Positions 41,319 to 50,108 of a stretch of DNA of 64,000 nucleotides are shown here, in pieces. Numbering within the stretch: the stretch's first letter is position 1; every line of letters begins with the position of its first letter. This stretch comes from JANPLG01 sp964609085 (GTDB taxonomy: Bacteria > Armatimonadota > SYMT01). Location of the stretch: the NCBI GenBank assembly GCA_964609085.1, contig CAZSRZ010000005.1, positions 1-64,000 on the forward strand, written 5' to 3'. Both the position numbers and the translations under genes were made by a program. The notes beneath the pieces are model-generated. The model searched no databases. It saw only the letters and a list, made by a program, of their open reading frames with translations, and was not told where the DNA came from.

Positions 41319-42416
41319 GTGGCTGAACCATCGAAAACCCGACCCACGCGATGCCGACCGCTGAAGCTGAGCTCCCACAGGCAGAGACTGGGCGAACCAT
41401 GCTCCCCGCCAGCCATAGCGCTGTTCAGACAGGTCCTCACGCTTCTTACCCTCGCGGCGTTCCTTCCGCCACTCGCCGCGAGGGCGCAGAGTTCGCTGCT
41501 CAATGTCTCCTATGATCCCACCCGAGAGCTGTATCAGGAGTACAACGCGGCCTTCGCCGGCTACTGGCGAGGCAAGTCCGGCAAGCCCGTGAACATCCAG
41601 CAGTCCCACGGGGGCTCGGGGAAGCAGGCACGCGCTGTGATCGACGGGCTGGAAGCGGATGTCGTGACGCTGGCGCTGGGGTACGACGTGGACGCCATCC
41701 GTGACTCGGGGCTGATCCGGGCGGGCTGGCAGAAGCGGCTGCCGCATAACAGCGCGCCCTACACATCCACCATCGTCTTCCTGGTTCGTAGGGGAAACCC
41801 GAAAGGCATCCGCGATTGGGGCGATCTGGTAAGGCCCGGCGTGCAGGTGATCACGCCCAATCCGAAGACAAGCGGCGGTGCGCGGTGGAACTATCTGGCC
41901 GCCTACGGCTACGCGCTCAAGCGTCCGGGGGGCAGCGACGCCTCGGCCAGAGAATTCGTCCGGGCGCTCTACAGGAACGTGCCGGTGCTGGACAGCGGTG
42001 CCAGGGGAAGCACCAACACCTTCGTCCAGCGGGGGATCGGGGATGTGCTGCTGGCCTGGGAGAACGAGGCTTACCTGGCGATCAGGGCGTTCGGAGCAGG
42101 GAAGGTCCAGATCGTGAACCCCTCGGTCAGCATCCTCGCCGAACCGTCGGTCGCGGTGGTGGACAGTGTGGTGGACAAGCGCGGCAGTCGCGCGGTGGCG
42201 CAGGCCTACCTGGGTTATCTCTATTCCCCGGTTGGCCAGGCCATTGTGGCTCGGCACTACTACCGGCCGCGGGACCCGAAGGCAGCGTCCGCAGCGGCTG
42301 TCCAGTTGCCCAGGCTGAGGCTCTTCACCGTGGAGCAGCTCTTCGGCGGCTGGGCCCGGGCACACCGGGCGCACTTCGCGGACAGAGCCGGCTTCGACCA
42401 GATCTACCGGCGCTGA
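41319..42416 (+). CDS. sbp: Sulfate ABC transporter substrate-binding protein
   Basis: A 365-residue periplasmic binding protein of the Sbp/CysP family. The GTG at 41319 follows GAGGG by eight bases; it gives an unusually long N-region (about 35 residues) before the export core LTLLTLAAFLPPLAARAQS. The mature part has LLNVSYDPTRELYQEYNAAF and NIQQSHGGSGKQARAVIDGL, the anion-binding motifs, then LALGYDVDAI and TPNPKTSGGARWNYLAAYG. It binds sulfate or thiosulfate and delivers it to CysTW. It starts 12 bases after the Rrf2 gene. Confidence 0.93.
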   Translation: MAEPSKTRPTRCRPLKLSSHRQRLGEPCSPPAIALFRQVLTLLTLAAFLPPLAARAQSSLLNVSYDPTRELYQEYNAAFAGYWRGKSGKPVNIQQSHGGSGKQARAVIDGLEADVVTLALGYDVDAIRDSGLIRAGWQKRLPHNSAPYTSTIVFLVRRGNPKGIRDWGDLVRPGVQVITPNPKTSGGARWNYLAAYGYALKRPGGSDASAREFVRALYRNVPVLDSGARGSTNTFVQRGIGDVLLAWENEAYLAIRAFGAGKVQIVNPSVSILAEPSVAVVDSVVDKRGSRAVAQAYLGYLYSPVGQAIVARHYYRPRDPKAASAAAVQLPRLRLFTVEQLFGGWARAHRAHFADRAGFDQIYRR

Positions 42417-42455
42417 GAGCGATCGTCGCCTCCGGCCCAGCCTTGAACCTGCAGC

Positions 42456-43280
42456 ATGAATCGACGTCGCGTACTTCCCGGTTTTGGCCTGACCCTGGGG
42501 TATTCGCTCGTCTACCTGGCGCTGATCGTGCTGATCCCGCTGTCCACGGTGTTGCTCACCGCCGCCCGGATGTCGTGGCCCCGTTTCTGGGAAACGGTCA
42601 GCGACCCGCAAGCCGTAGCCGCCTACCGACTGAGCTTTGGGGCATCCCTGGTGGCGGCGCTGATCAACAGCGTGTTCGGGCTTCTCGTGGCGTGGGTGCT
42701 GTGCCGCTACCGTTTTCCTGGTCGTCGGCTGCTCGATGGGCTGGTGGATCTGCCCTTCGCGCTCCCAACCGCGGTGGCCGGTATCGCTCTCAGTGCCATC
42801 TATGCCCCAAACGGCTGGATGGGCAGGCTGCTGGACCCGAGGGGGATCAAAGTCGCCTACACGGAACTGGGCGTGGTGCTCGCGCTCACTTTCATCGGTC
42901 TGCCGTTCGTCGTTCGTACAGTGCAACCCGTGCTGGAGGACCTCGATATCGAGGTGGAGGAGGCGGCGGCGAGCCTCGGGGCATCGCGTTGGCAGACGGT
43001 GCGGCGGGTCCTCTTTCCCCTCGTGCTTCCGGCGGTTTTGACAGGGTTTGCACTCAGTTTCGCGCGAGCCCTGGGCGAGTACGGATCCGTAGTCTTCATC
43101 TCCGGGAATCTGCCGATGAGGAGCGAGATCACGCCCGTGCTGATCATGTCCAAGCTGGAACAATACGACTTCGCCGGGGCGACGGCGATCGCGCTGGTGA
43201 TGCTCACTGCTTCCTTTGCCCTGCTGCTGGTCATCAACGTGCTGCAGGCATGGACGCGGCGGCGGCAGGGGTTCGCCTGA
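42456..43280 (+). CDS. cysT: Sulfate ABC transporter permease CysT
   Basis: A 274-residue inner-membrane permease with about six helices. CysT signatures: ALIVLIPLSTVLLTAARM, the LPFALPTAVAGIALSAIYAPNGWMG segment, and the EAA loop EEAAASLGASRWQTVRRVLFPLVLPAVLTG. LGEYGSVVFISGNLPM is the typical post-EAA motif of the sulfate group. It sits 39 bases after the binding protein and is followed by cysW. Confidence 0.93.
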   Translation: MNRRRVLPGFGLTLGYSLVYLALIVLIPLSTVLLTAARMSWPRFWETVSDPQAVAAYRLSFGASLVAALINSVFGLLVAWVLCRYRFPGRRLLDGLVDLPFALPTAVAGIALSAIYAPNGWMGRLLDPRGIKVAYTELGVVLALTFIGLPFVVRTVQPVLEDLDIEVEEAAASLGASRWQTVRRVLFPLVLPAVLTGFALSFARALGEYGSVVFISGNLPMRSEITPVLIMSKLEQYDFAGATAIALVMLTASFALLLVINVLQAWTRRRQGFA

Positions 43281-43300
43281 TGCCGCGGAGTGTCGATTAG

Positions 43301-44182
43301 ATGCCCGCCGTCACCGGGACCCTGCATCGCCGGGATGTGGCCAGCCGACACGACCGGCTCACGGAGCCGCTGTGGGTGCGAGTGGCGCTGATCGGGGTTG
43401 CGCTCGCCTTCCTTGCGCTCTTCTTGCTGATGCCGCTGGCCTCCGTCTTCACGGAGGCACTCGGGAAGGGATGGGGGGCCTACTCAACCGCGATTCGACA
43501 GCCGGACGCCCTGGCTGCCGTGCGCCTGACGCTGACTGCAGCGATCATCGCCGTCCCGCTAAACCTCGTTTTCGGCATCGCCGCGGCGTGGGCCATCGCG
43601 AAGTTCGAGTTCCCCGGTAAGAGTGTGCTGATCACTTTAATTGACCTTCCGTTCGCCGTGTCGCCGGTGATCTCAGGGATGGTCTTCGTCCTGCTGTTCG
43701 GCGCGAAGGGAGTCTTCGGGCCGTGGCTTCAAGCGCATGACCTCAAAATCATCTTTGCGACGCCCGGCACCGTGCTGGCTACCGTGTTCGTTACCTTTCC
43801 ATTTGTCGCCCGCGAGCTGATCCCGCTGATGCAAGCCCAGGGAACGGAGGAGGAGCAGGCAGCGCTAACCCTTGGGGCGAGCGGCTGGCAGACATTCCTT
43901 CGAGTGACGCTGCCGAACGTGAAGTGGGGGTTGATCTACGGAGTCATCCTGTGCAACGCCCGCGCCATGGGAGAGTTCGGCGCCGTCTCCGTGGTGTCGA
44001 GTCACGTTCGAGGCCTGAACACGACGGTACCGCTGCACGTGGAGATCCTCTACAACGAGTATGACTACGTGGGCGCGTTCGCCTGTGCCTCGCTGCTCAC
44101 TCTGCTGGCACTCGTCACGCTCGTGGCGAAGAGCCTGGTGGAGTGGCAGGCCGCACGCGCCACCGCAGGCGGTGCCGGATGA
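43301..44182 (+). CDS. cysW: Sulfate ABC transporter permease CysW
   Basis: A 293-residue partner permease. Hydrophobic core LIGVALAFLALFLLMPLASVF starts the membrane part; SVLITLIDLPFAVSPVISGMVFVLLFG is the CysW-type segment and EEQAALTLGASGWQTFLRVTLPNVKWGL the EAA loop. It ends with LVTLVAKSLVEWQAA. Its last four bases overlap the cysA start (ATGA). Together CysT and CysW form the channel for sulfate import. Confidence 0.93.
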   Translation: MPAVTGTLHRRDVASRHDRLTEPLWVRVALIGVALAFLALFLLMPLASVFTEALGKGWGAYSTAIRQPDALAAVRLTLTAAIIAVPLNLVFGIAAAWAIAKFEFPGKSVLITLIDLPFAVSPVISGMVFVLLFGAKGVFGPWLQAHDLKIIFATPGTVLATVFVTFPFVARELIPLMQAQGTEEEQAALTLGASGWQTFLRVTLPNVKWGLIYGVILCNARAMGEFGAVSVVSSHVRGLNTTVPLHVEILYNEYDYVGAFACASLLTLLALVTLVAKSLVEWQAARATAGGAG

Positions 44183-45270
44183 GCATAGAAGTCCGCGATA
44201 TCACCAAGCGCTTCGGAGCTTTCTCGGCGCTGGATGGAGTCAGCCTGCTGGTTGAGACCGGTGAGCTGGTAGCGCTGTTAGGTCCCTCGGGAAGCGGCAA
44301 GACGACGCTGCTGCGGATCATCGCTGGCCTGGAGGCGGGTGATACGGGCAGCGTGCTCTTCCACGGGGACGACGCCACACGGCGGTCGGTCAGGGACCGG
44401 CAGGTCGGCTTCGTCTTCCAACACTACGCCCTCTTCCGCCACATGTCCGTGTTCGAGAACGTGGCCTTCGGGCTCAGGGTGCGCCCGCGCCGAACGCGAC
44501 CGAGCCACGCCGTGATCAAGGAGAAAGTCACGGAGCTGCTCCGGCTCGTTCAGCTCGAGGGGCTGGCCGGGCGGCGCCCTACCGAGCTCTCCGGGGGGCA
44601 GCGGCAGCGTGTTGCGCTCGCGCGCGCCCTGGCTGTCGAGCCCCGAGTCCTGCTCCTCGATGAGCCCTTCGGCGCACTGGACGCGCGTGTTCGTCAGGAG
44701 CTTCGTCGCTGGCTACGCCGACTGCACGACGATCTGCACATCACGTCCGTGTTCGTGACTCACGATCAGGAGGAGGCGCTGGAGGTGGCCGACCGCGTCG
44801 TGGTGATGAACCAGGGGCGGATCGAACAGGTGGGCACGCCGCAGGAGGTGTACGAGCACCCAGCCACTCCCTTCGTCTTTAACTTCCTCGGCAACGTCAA
44901 CCTGTTCCACGGTCGCGTCCATCAGGGGCAGGCCCGTCTGGGTGCCCTGGATATGCCGAGCCCTGAGCATGCCGCCGCCCACGACGCCGCCGCGGTGGGC
45001 TATGTGCGCCCCCACGATCTCGAGCTGGAACTCCAGCCGAATGGCGGCGGCTCGCTCGCGGCCGTGGTGCGCCATGTCGTTGCCGTCGGCCCGGTCGTGC
45101 GGGTGAGCCTGGACCGGCGCGACACCGGTGGCGGGGTGGAGGCCGAGCTGACGCGGGAACGGTTCGAAGAACTGCGACTCAGCCCGGGTGACCAGGTGTA
45201 CATCAAACCCCGAAAACTGCGCGTGTTTCTGGAAGACCCGGAGACCGCCATCCAGGACTACTCGATCTGA
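44179..45270 (+). CDS. cysA: Sulfate ABC transporter ATPase CysA
   Basis: A 363-residue ATPase; the ATG at 44179 overlaps the cysW stop. Walker A GPSGSGKTT, signature LSGGQRQRVALARAL, Walker B VLLLDEPFGALD and switch His VFVTHDQEEALE are intact. The C-terminal ~110 residues form the TOBE-like regulatory domain (VGYVRPHDLELELQ; LSPGDQVYIKPRKLRVF). It energises sulfate/thiosulfate uptake. The operon ends here; no sulfate-reduction genes follow in the window. Confidence 0.95.
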   Translation: MSIEVRDITKRFGAFSALDGVSLLVETGELVALLGPSGSGKTTLLRIIAGLEAGDTGSVLFHGDDATRRSVRDRQVGFVFQHYALFRHMSVFENVAFGLRVRPRRTRPSHAVIKEKVTELLRLVQLEGLAGRRPTELSGGQRQRVALARALAVEPRVLLLDEPFGALDARVRQELRRWLRRLHDDLHITSVFVTHDQEEALEVADRVVVMNQGRIEQVGTPQEVYEHPATPFVFNFLGNVNLFHGRVHQGQARLGALDMPSPEHAAAHDAAAVGYVRPHDLELELQPNGGGSLAAVVRHVVAVGPVVRVSLDRRDTGGGVEAELTRERFEELRLSPGDQVYIKPRKLRVFLEDPETAIQDYSI

Positions 45271-45348
45271 CCTGGCTCCGTGGCGGAGCGTGACGACGAT
45301 CACGCCAATCCAGCGCGGCACGCGGTATTGTCTACCTGGGAGGACAGT

Positions 45349-47682
45349 ATGGCGGCAAAAGGTAGCTCCGCGCGGGGGAAGCGGCCCGCGGTAGTCTCCG
45401 CGGCGCGGCAGGTCTGGATCCTGGGGGACAACGGTGCGCGCGCCGAGATCCCCATGGACACGCGGCTGCAGAGTGACGCGATGGCCTGGAGCTACCGGGT
45501 CCAGCGCCGCTATCGCTGGCTGGACTCAGAGGAAAGCCGTGCTGCCCAGGCGCGCCAGGCGCGGGAGACCCTCGTCGGATTGGGTCTGGATGAGGAGGCG
45601 CTGACGGCCTTGTCCCAGGCGACCGTCCTCGAGGTCCGCGTGCCGTATCTCCAGGAGGACGTCGGGTGGGAAGGCCGTGTGTTCCCCTGGGAGTATGTTC
45701 TCTCCGCCGCGCTCCGCGAACCCGGCTCAGCCGGCCACTCAGTCGTTGTGATTCGGCATCTGGACTGCCTGCAGAATCCTGGCTTCTTCGGCCCGACGGG
45801 GCCTCCGTCTTCGGCGGTGTTTGTCGAGAGCTCGCCTGGCCAGGTGGCGCCGTATTACAGTTTCGATGCCGAGCGGGTGCTCGTGCGGGAGGCATTGCAG
45901 ATCTCCAACTGGATCGAGTGGCCCGTCCTGCACCTCGCCTCACTCGAGGAGTTCCGCGGGACCACGCATCCCGGCGTCATTCACGTGGCGGGGGTGGATG
46001 TCCACCAGGCGGCGCAACTGGGCTTGGTGAAGGAAGGACGCTGCTCCGAAGACGGCATCGTGATCCCGCGGCTCGACGGGCAGCTCGACTGGGTGAAGGG
46101 ACCGGACCTGGCGAGAATGCTGGTCGGTGGAGGCCCTCCGCCGCTGCTCGTGGCGTTCAACCTGTTCCATTCCGGCGCCCGGCTCGCCTCACTGGCGGTG
46201 GCGGAGGGTGCCGGCGCGGCGATCGGATTTCAGGACGAGATCGATGACACCGCGGCCGAGCACTTCTTCGAGTCGTTCTACCGTCAGTGGCGCAGCGAGG
46301 GATGGACTCCCGATCTCATTGGACCGTTCCTCGCGGCAGCGAAGGCGGTGCGCGAGACCGGGAAGGCTGCGATCGGCACCGGAATGGTCCTTTGGAGCCG
46401 GACCTCGCTACTCCGCTTCCGATTGCCGAGCGTCGCTGCGCGGCCGGAGGCGCCGCCCGAGCCTGTTCTCCCGCCGCCTCCGGTGGAAGTCCAACCTGCG
46501 GCGCAGCCCTCAGTGCTCGTGTTACCGGATGACCCCCAGGAGTTGGACAAGCTCATCAGCGTTCTGGCCACGCCCGTCGAGTCGCTCAACTATGCCCTCT
46601 TGCAGAATCGCCGCAGCCTTTTTCAGACCTTCCGCATCGGCGTGGCCGGTACCGGACTGGTCTCCGAGATCGGCGTGCTGGTCGAACTCCAGGTGGGAGA
46701 CGGGTCCACGGCGCGGTTCCATCAACGGATGCACCTGCGGGGTCCGGGCACGGCGGACCTGAAGGACAGCGTTCGGCTCCCGCTAACCTTTGGGTTGCGA
46801 GCTGCATTCCGGGAGAGCGTGACCACCACCATGAAGGTACTTGTTGAGTGGTGCGATGTGACGCGTGGGATCACGCGGACTCTCTACGATCAGACCGAGC
46901 ACGTCTCCCTCATCCCGCTCAACGAGTGGCAGGACACCGATCCGCACACTCAGCTCTTGCCCGCCTTCGTGCTGCCCCGCGACCCCGCGGTTGAAGAGAT
47001 CCTCCGCGACGCACAGCGCAACCTCATTGCCCTCACAGACAGCGTGGAGCGCGGCTTCGACGGCTATCAGCAAGCTCGCAGCTCCCCCGAGCGCGTCGAC
47101 CGGCAGGTTCAGGCGATCTGGGCGGCGCTCAGCTTCGACCGGAACATCGCCTACGTTAACCCGCCACCCAGCTACACGCGCGGGTCCCAGCGGCTCCGGT
47201 CTCCGTCGGACGTGCTCTGCGGCCACCGAGGCACGTGCATCGACCTGGCCCTGCTGGTCTGCGCCTGCCTGGAGCTGATCGATCTCTATCCAGTGATCTT
47301 CCTGCTGAAAGGCCACGCCTTCCCGGGCTCCTGGCGGACGCTGGAGGCTCATCAGGACTTCAAGACATCGCGCGAGCTGGCACAGCAGTCCCGCAGCCAG
47401 AAAGACCCGGGCACGCCGGGGATGGGGCGTGTCCTCGAGCCATGGTACTTTGCTGAGGAACTGGACTACGAGCAGGTAGTGAAGGCGGTGGCGACCGGTG
47501 GCCTGGTGCCGATGGAGACCATCTGGCTCACCCGGCGGAGGGGATTCGGAGAGGCGATCGACCAGGGCCGGCGCAATCTGGCGATGAAGACCCCGTTTGA
47601 GGCGCTGGTTGATGTGCGCCTGGCCCGGACGGCCAAGAACGCCGTCACGCCGCTGCCGCTGATGCGGGGAGACAACTCATGA
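45349..47682 (+). CDS. Pseudo-CHAT plus transglutaminase-like protein
   Basis: A 777-residue cytoplasmic protein; ATG 45349 has GGGAGGACAGT upstream. Residues ~150-330 match the CHAT caspase-like fold, with GVIHVAGVDVHQ (around 210-220) for the usual GVLHFAGHG and LLVAFNLFHSG (266-276) for the usual LVVLSACESG; the catalytic His and Cys are replaced, with Phe273 at the Cys position. A middle beta domain follows (~400-560). The last ~200 residues hold a transglutaminase-like core: Cys630 in RGTCIDLALLV, His656 in LLKGHAFPG and Glu723 in PMETIWLT. It overlaps the hydrolase gene by four bases. Probable effector/enzyme pair; substrate unknown. Confidence 0.7.
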   Translation: MAAKGSSARGKRPAVVSAARQVWILGDNGARAEIPMDTRLQSDAMAWSYRVQRRYRWLDSEESRAAQARQARETLVGLGLDEEALTALSQATVLEVRVPYLQEDVGWEGRVFPWEYVLSAALREPGSAGHSVVVIRHLDCLQNPGFFGPTGPPSSAVFVESSPGQVAPYYSFDAERVLVREALQISNWIEWPVLHLASLEEFRGTTHPGVIHVAGVDVHQAAQLGLVKEGRCSEDGIVIPRLDGQLDWVKGPDLARMLVGGGPPPLLVAFNLFHSGARLASLAVAEGAGAAIGFQDEIDDTAAEHFFESFYRQWRSEGWTPDLIGPFLAAAKAVRETGKAAIGTGMVLWSRTSLLRFRLPSVAARPEAPPEPVLPPPPVEVQPAAQPSVLVLPDDPQELDKLISVLATPVESLNYALLQNRRSLFQTFRIGVAGTGLVSEIGVLVELQVGDGSTARFHQRMHLRGPGTADLKDSVRLPLTFGLRAAFRESVTTTMKVLVEWCDVTRGITRTLYDQTEHVSLIPLNEWQDTDPHTQLLPAFVLPRDPAVEEILRDAQRNLIALTDSVERGFDGYQQARSSPERVDRQVQAIWAALSFDRNIAYVNPPPSYTRGSQRLRSPSDVLCGHRGTCIDLALLVCACLELIDLYPVIFLLKGHAFPGSWRTLEAHQDFKTSRELAQQSRSQKDPGTPGMGRVLEPWYFAEELDYEQVVKAVATGGLVPMETIWLTRRRGFGEAIDQGRRNLAMKTPFEALVDVRLARTAKNAVTPLPLMRGDNS

Positions 47683-49070
47683 GAATGAACACAGGGGATG
47701 AGTTCAGCAAGATCGATGAGGAGGCGCGCGCCCTCGGTATCCTGCCGGAAGGAGAGACGAGCTCCGACGAGGATGGCCTGCTTCGCCGCCGAGCAGCGGA
47801 GTTCCCGGACGAGGATGACGCCATGGGGCGTTTCACGCTGGTCCAGCGGGAAGACGGGTCCGTGGAGTGGCAGGGCAGCGCCCTGGATGCGCTGCAGACA
47901 AGTGGCCGCCGGTCCGGCCTCCCGTTCTTTCTGCAATTCGAGGGTGCGGTCCGACGCGAGTTCAAGTTCCCGAAGCTCTCCCCTAATCAGGTCATCCAGA
48001 CTCTGGAGAAGGTGGAGGCGGACCACTGCGCGGACCAGGTCGGCAAGAAGGCGTTTTACGGACTCCGGCGGTGGGTCGAGGGCACCACTCCCGGCGTGGG
48101 CTCGCTGGAAGGGAGCGCATCCCAACCCGTCGGCCCGACTCCGGGGAAGCGGGCCCTGGTGCTGATCCATGGCACCTTCAGCAACAATGGCAGCTTTATC
48201 CAGGGCTTTCAGAAGAGCGACTTTGGGCGCGACTTTCTGCACCGGGCGGCGAAGCACTACCCGGGCGGCGTGCTGACATTCGATCACCAGAGCCTCGCCG
48301 TCGGCCCGTTGCTGAACGCCGTAGATCTGGCCGGACTGTTCGCAGGCACGGACGCGGAGGTGGATGTGGTGTGCCACAGCCGGGGCGGAGTCGTCACCCG
48401 GTGGTGGTTCGAAGCGTTCGGCCACACCATCGGCAAGAATCCCCGCGCAGTGCTCGTGGGCTGTCCCCTCGCCGGCACCAGCATCGCCGCCCCTGGTAAT
48501 CTGCGCAACACCCTGTCGCTGTTCACGAACATCGGGCAGAGCCTGGAGCAAGGGGTGGGTCACCTCGTGCCTCCCGGGGTCTTTCGGATCGTCTCGCTGG
48601 CGTTGTTGAAGGTGCTGGGATCGCTCACGAGCATTGCCGCCAAGACGCCCATCGCGGACACCGTGGTGGCGCTGGTGCCGGGTATCGGCGGACAATCCCG
48701 CGTCAGCAACAACCTCGAGCTGCGTCGGCTGCATCAGCAGGCGAAAGCAAATCCGCCGGCTTACTTCGCGATCACCTCGGATTTTGAGCCGGATCAGCCG
48801 GGCTGGGAATTCTGGAAGTGGTTCAACAAAGGCCAGGTGGTCTCCACCGTAGCGGATGCCGGCGCGGACTTCCTCTTTGAGGGCGCGAACGATCTCGTGG
48901 TGGACACCGCCTCCATGCGATCCCTCTACGGCGGGCTGGACGCGCCCGACCCCCGCCCGGACATCGCCGCCTCCCTCGACTTCGGCCGAAAGGACCGCAT
49001 CCATCACCTGAACTACTTCGATCAGCGCAAGACCATCGACTTCATCACGAAGAGTCTGGGGATTCCGTAG
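47679..49070 (+). CDS. PGAP1/DUF7379-like alpha/beta hydrolase
   Basis: A 463-residue protein whose ATG overlaps the stop of the pseudo-CHAT gene. After an N-terminal helical region (~1-135), an alpha/beta hydrolase core begins: LVLIHGTFSNNGSFIQGF gives the oxyanion loop, VDVVCHSRGGVVTRWWFE has the nucleophile Ser234 in a GxSxG-like CHSRGG elbow, and the C-terminal DRIHHLNYF holds the His. This is the lipase/PGAP1-type group often found beside CHAT genes. It may hydrolyse a lipid or ester, possibly triggered by the partner. No signal peptide, so cytoplasmic. Confidence 0.75.
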   Translation: MRMNTGDEFSKIDEEARALGILPEGETSSDEDGLLRRRAAEFPDEDDAMGRFTLVQREDGSVEWQGSALDALQTSGRRSGLPFFLQFEGAVRREFKFPKLSPNQVIQTLEKVEADHCADQVGKKAFYGLRRWVEGTTPGVGSLEGSASQPVGPTPGKRALVLIHGTFSNNGSFIQGFQKSDFGRDFLHRAAKHYPGGVLTFDHQSLAVGPLLNAVDLAGLFAGTDAEVDVVCHSRGGVVTRWWFEAFGHTIGKNPRAVLVGCPLAGTSIAAPGNLRNTLSLFTNIGQSLEQGVGHLVPPGVFRIVSLALLKVLGSLTSIAAKTPIADTVVALVPGIGGQSRVSNNLELRRLHQQAKANPPAYFAITSDFEPDQPGWEFWKWFNKGQVVSTVADAGADFLFEGANDLVVDTASMRSLYGGLDAPDPRPDIAASLDFGRKDRIHHLNYFDQRKTIDFITKSLGIP

Positions 49071-49099
49071 TCGGACGGGTCGGACGGGTCCGGGGGCTG

Positions 49100-50059
49100 T
49101 CAATCGGGGGCAGGGGGTTTCACGGGCAGATCCAGATTCTGAGCAGGTGTGAAGCCGCTCCCGGTTTCGCGCTCTGCTTCGGCGGCACGTGGCGCCCCCG
49201 CGGCGACCGGTGGCGGCGCCGGGCGGTAGGCTGTGCCGGCGAAGAGGCTTCTCGCGGCCTCATAGTTGTCGCGTCGGTGGTAGAGCAGCAGCACGTTCGT
49301 GAGCCGTCGGCCCGGATAGGCGACGAACTGGCCGGCGTAGTAGAGTGCCGTAGATGTTCCGCCGTCCATCGCGACGGCGTGGTAGGCACCGATCGCCTTT
49401 GAGAGTTTGGCCAGTTCCCATAGGGTGATCCCCTGGCGCACGGCAATGAACTGCAGGCGTCCGTCAGCGGTCAATCCTATAGCTGTCCGCGCCCGACGCT
49501 GCGTCACCGGCAGGGTGCGGAACCCCTCCCCCCGAGCCGTCATGAGCACCTTTCCGCCGGAAACGAGTCGCGGCCCCGCACGGATCACGGTGTCGTAGAG
49601 CGACCAATCCAGGGCCGCCGAACGGTAGTTGGTGCTCACGAAGCTGACGATGTTCCCGCGGGTGATCGCAACGGCCGTCCCAATGAACCCCCGGAAGACG
49701 GGCTGGCCGTTGATCACGAGATCGCCTGTCGGGATCTGGTTGGTTGTGCCGAAGAAGGTGCCGGTGATGGCGGCGGCGGGTCGCACACGCTGGACCATTC
49801 GGCCGAAACCCTCCGCCGTGCCGATCCCTCCACGGGCCACCATCGCCCCGAGCGCGACGCTGGGGTCGGTGGTGTCCGCCTCGATGACGTGCACTCCCAC
49901 ACCCAGCACGAGTCCCTTGCGGTAGGCGACTCCAGTGCCTTGCTTACCGACGGTGTAGAGCCCCGCCCGGCTGGAGCGAGGACGCGCGGACTCGGCCGGA
50001 ATGCAAGCGGCAGCCACGAGGCTAAGCAGGCAGACAATTCGAATCCAAACAGGTCCCAT
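49100..50059 (-). CDS. Phosphodiester glycosidase (NAGPA-like), exported
   Basis: A 319-residue protein of the phosphodiester glycosidase family (DUF2233/NAGPA-like). The ATG at 50059 begins a signal sequence (RIVCLLSLVAAACIPAES). The core shows AAITGTFFGTTNQIPTGDLVING, ARTAIGLTADGRLQFIAVRQG and, near the end, AVAMDGGTSTALYYAGQF with the DGG motif that lines the active site. These enzymes hydrolyse sugar-phosphodiester bonds of GlcNAc or wall polymers. Adjacent upstream, 49 bases away, is a membrane M48 peptidase on the same strand, suggesting an envelope-maintenance unit. Confidence 0.9.
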   Translation of the reverse strand: MGPVWIRIVCLLSLVAAACIPAESARPRSSRAGLYTVGKQGTGVAYRKGLVLGVGVHVIEADTTDPSVALGAMVARGGIGTAEGFGRMVQRVRPAAAITGTFFGTTNQIPTGDLVINGQPVFRGFIGTAVAITRGNIVSFVSTNYRSAALDWSLYDTVIRAGPRLVSGGKVLMTARGEGFRTLPVTQRRARTAIGLTADGRLQFIAVRQGITLWELAKLSKAIGAYHAVAMDGGTSTALYYAGQFVAYPGRRLTNVLLLYHRRDNYEAARSLFAGTAYRPAPPPVAAGAPRAAEAERETGSGFTPAQNLDLPVKPPAPD

Positions 50060-50108
50060 GGCACGGCTATTGTGCCAGGAACTGGGCGGGCCCGCCAGCG
50101 GTCGGCGG

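Noticed and set aside
41295..43163. A 622-codon open frame on the minus strand
   Set aside because: It lies opposite the sulfate transporter genes, whose products are unmistakable; the antisense protein has a skewed His/Arg/Gln/Pro-rich composition typical of high-GC shadow frames.
47466..49103. A 545-codon minus-strand frame
   Set aside because: It mirrors the hydrolase gene and the end of the pseudo-CHAT gene; no domain or start signal supports it.
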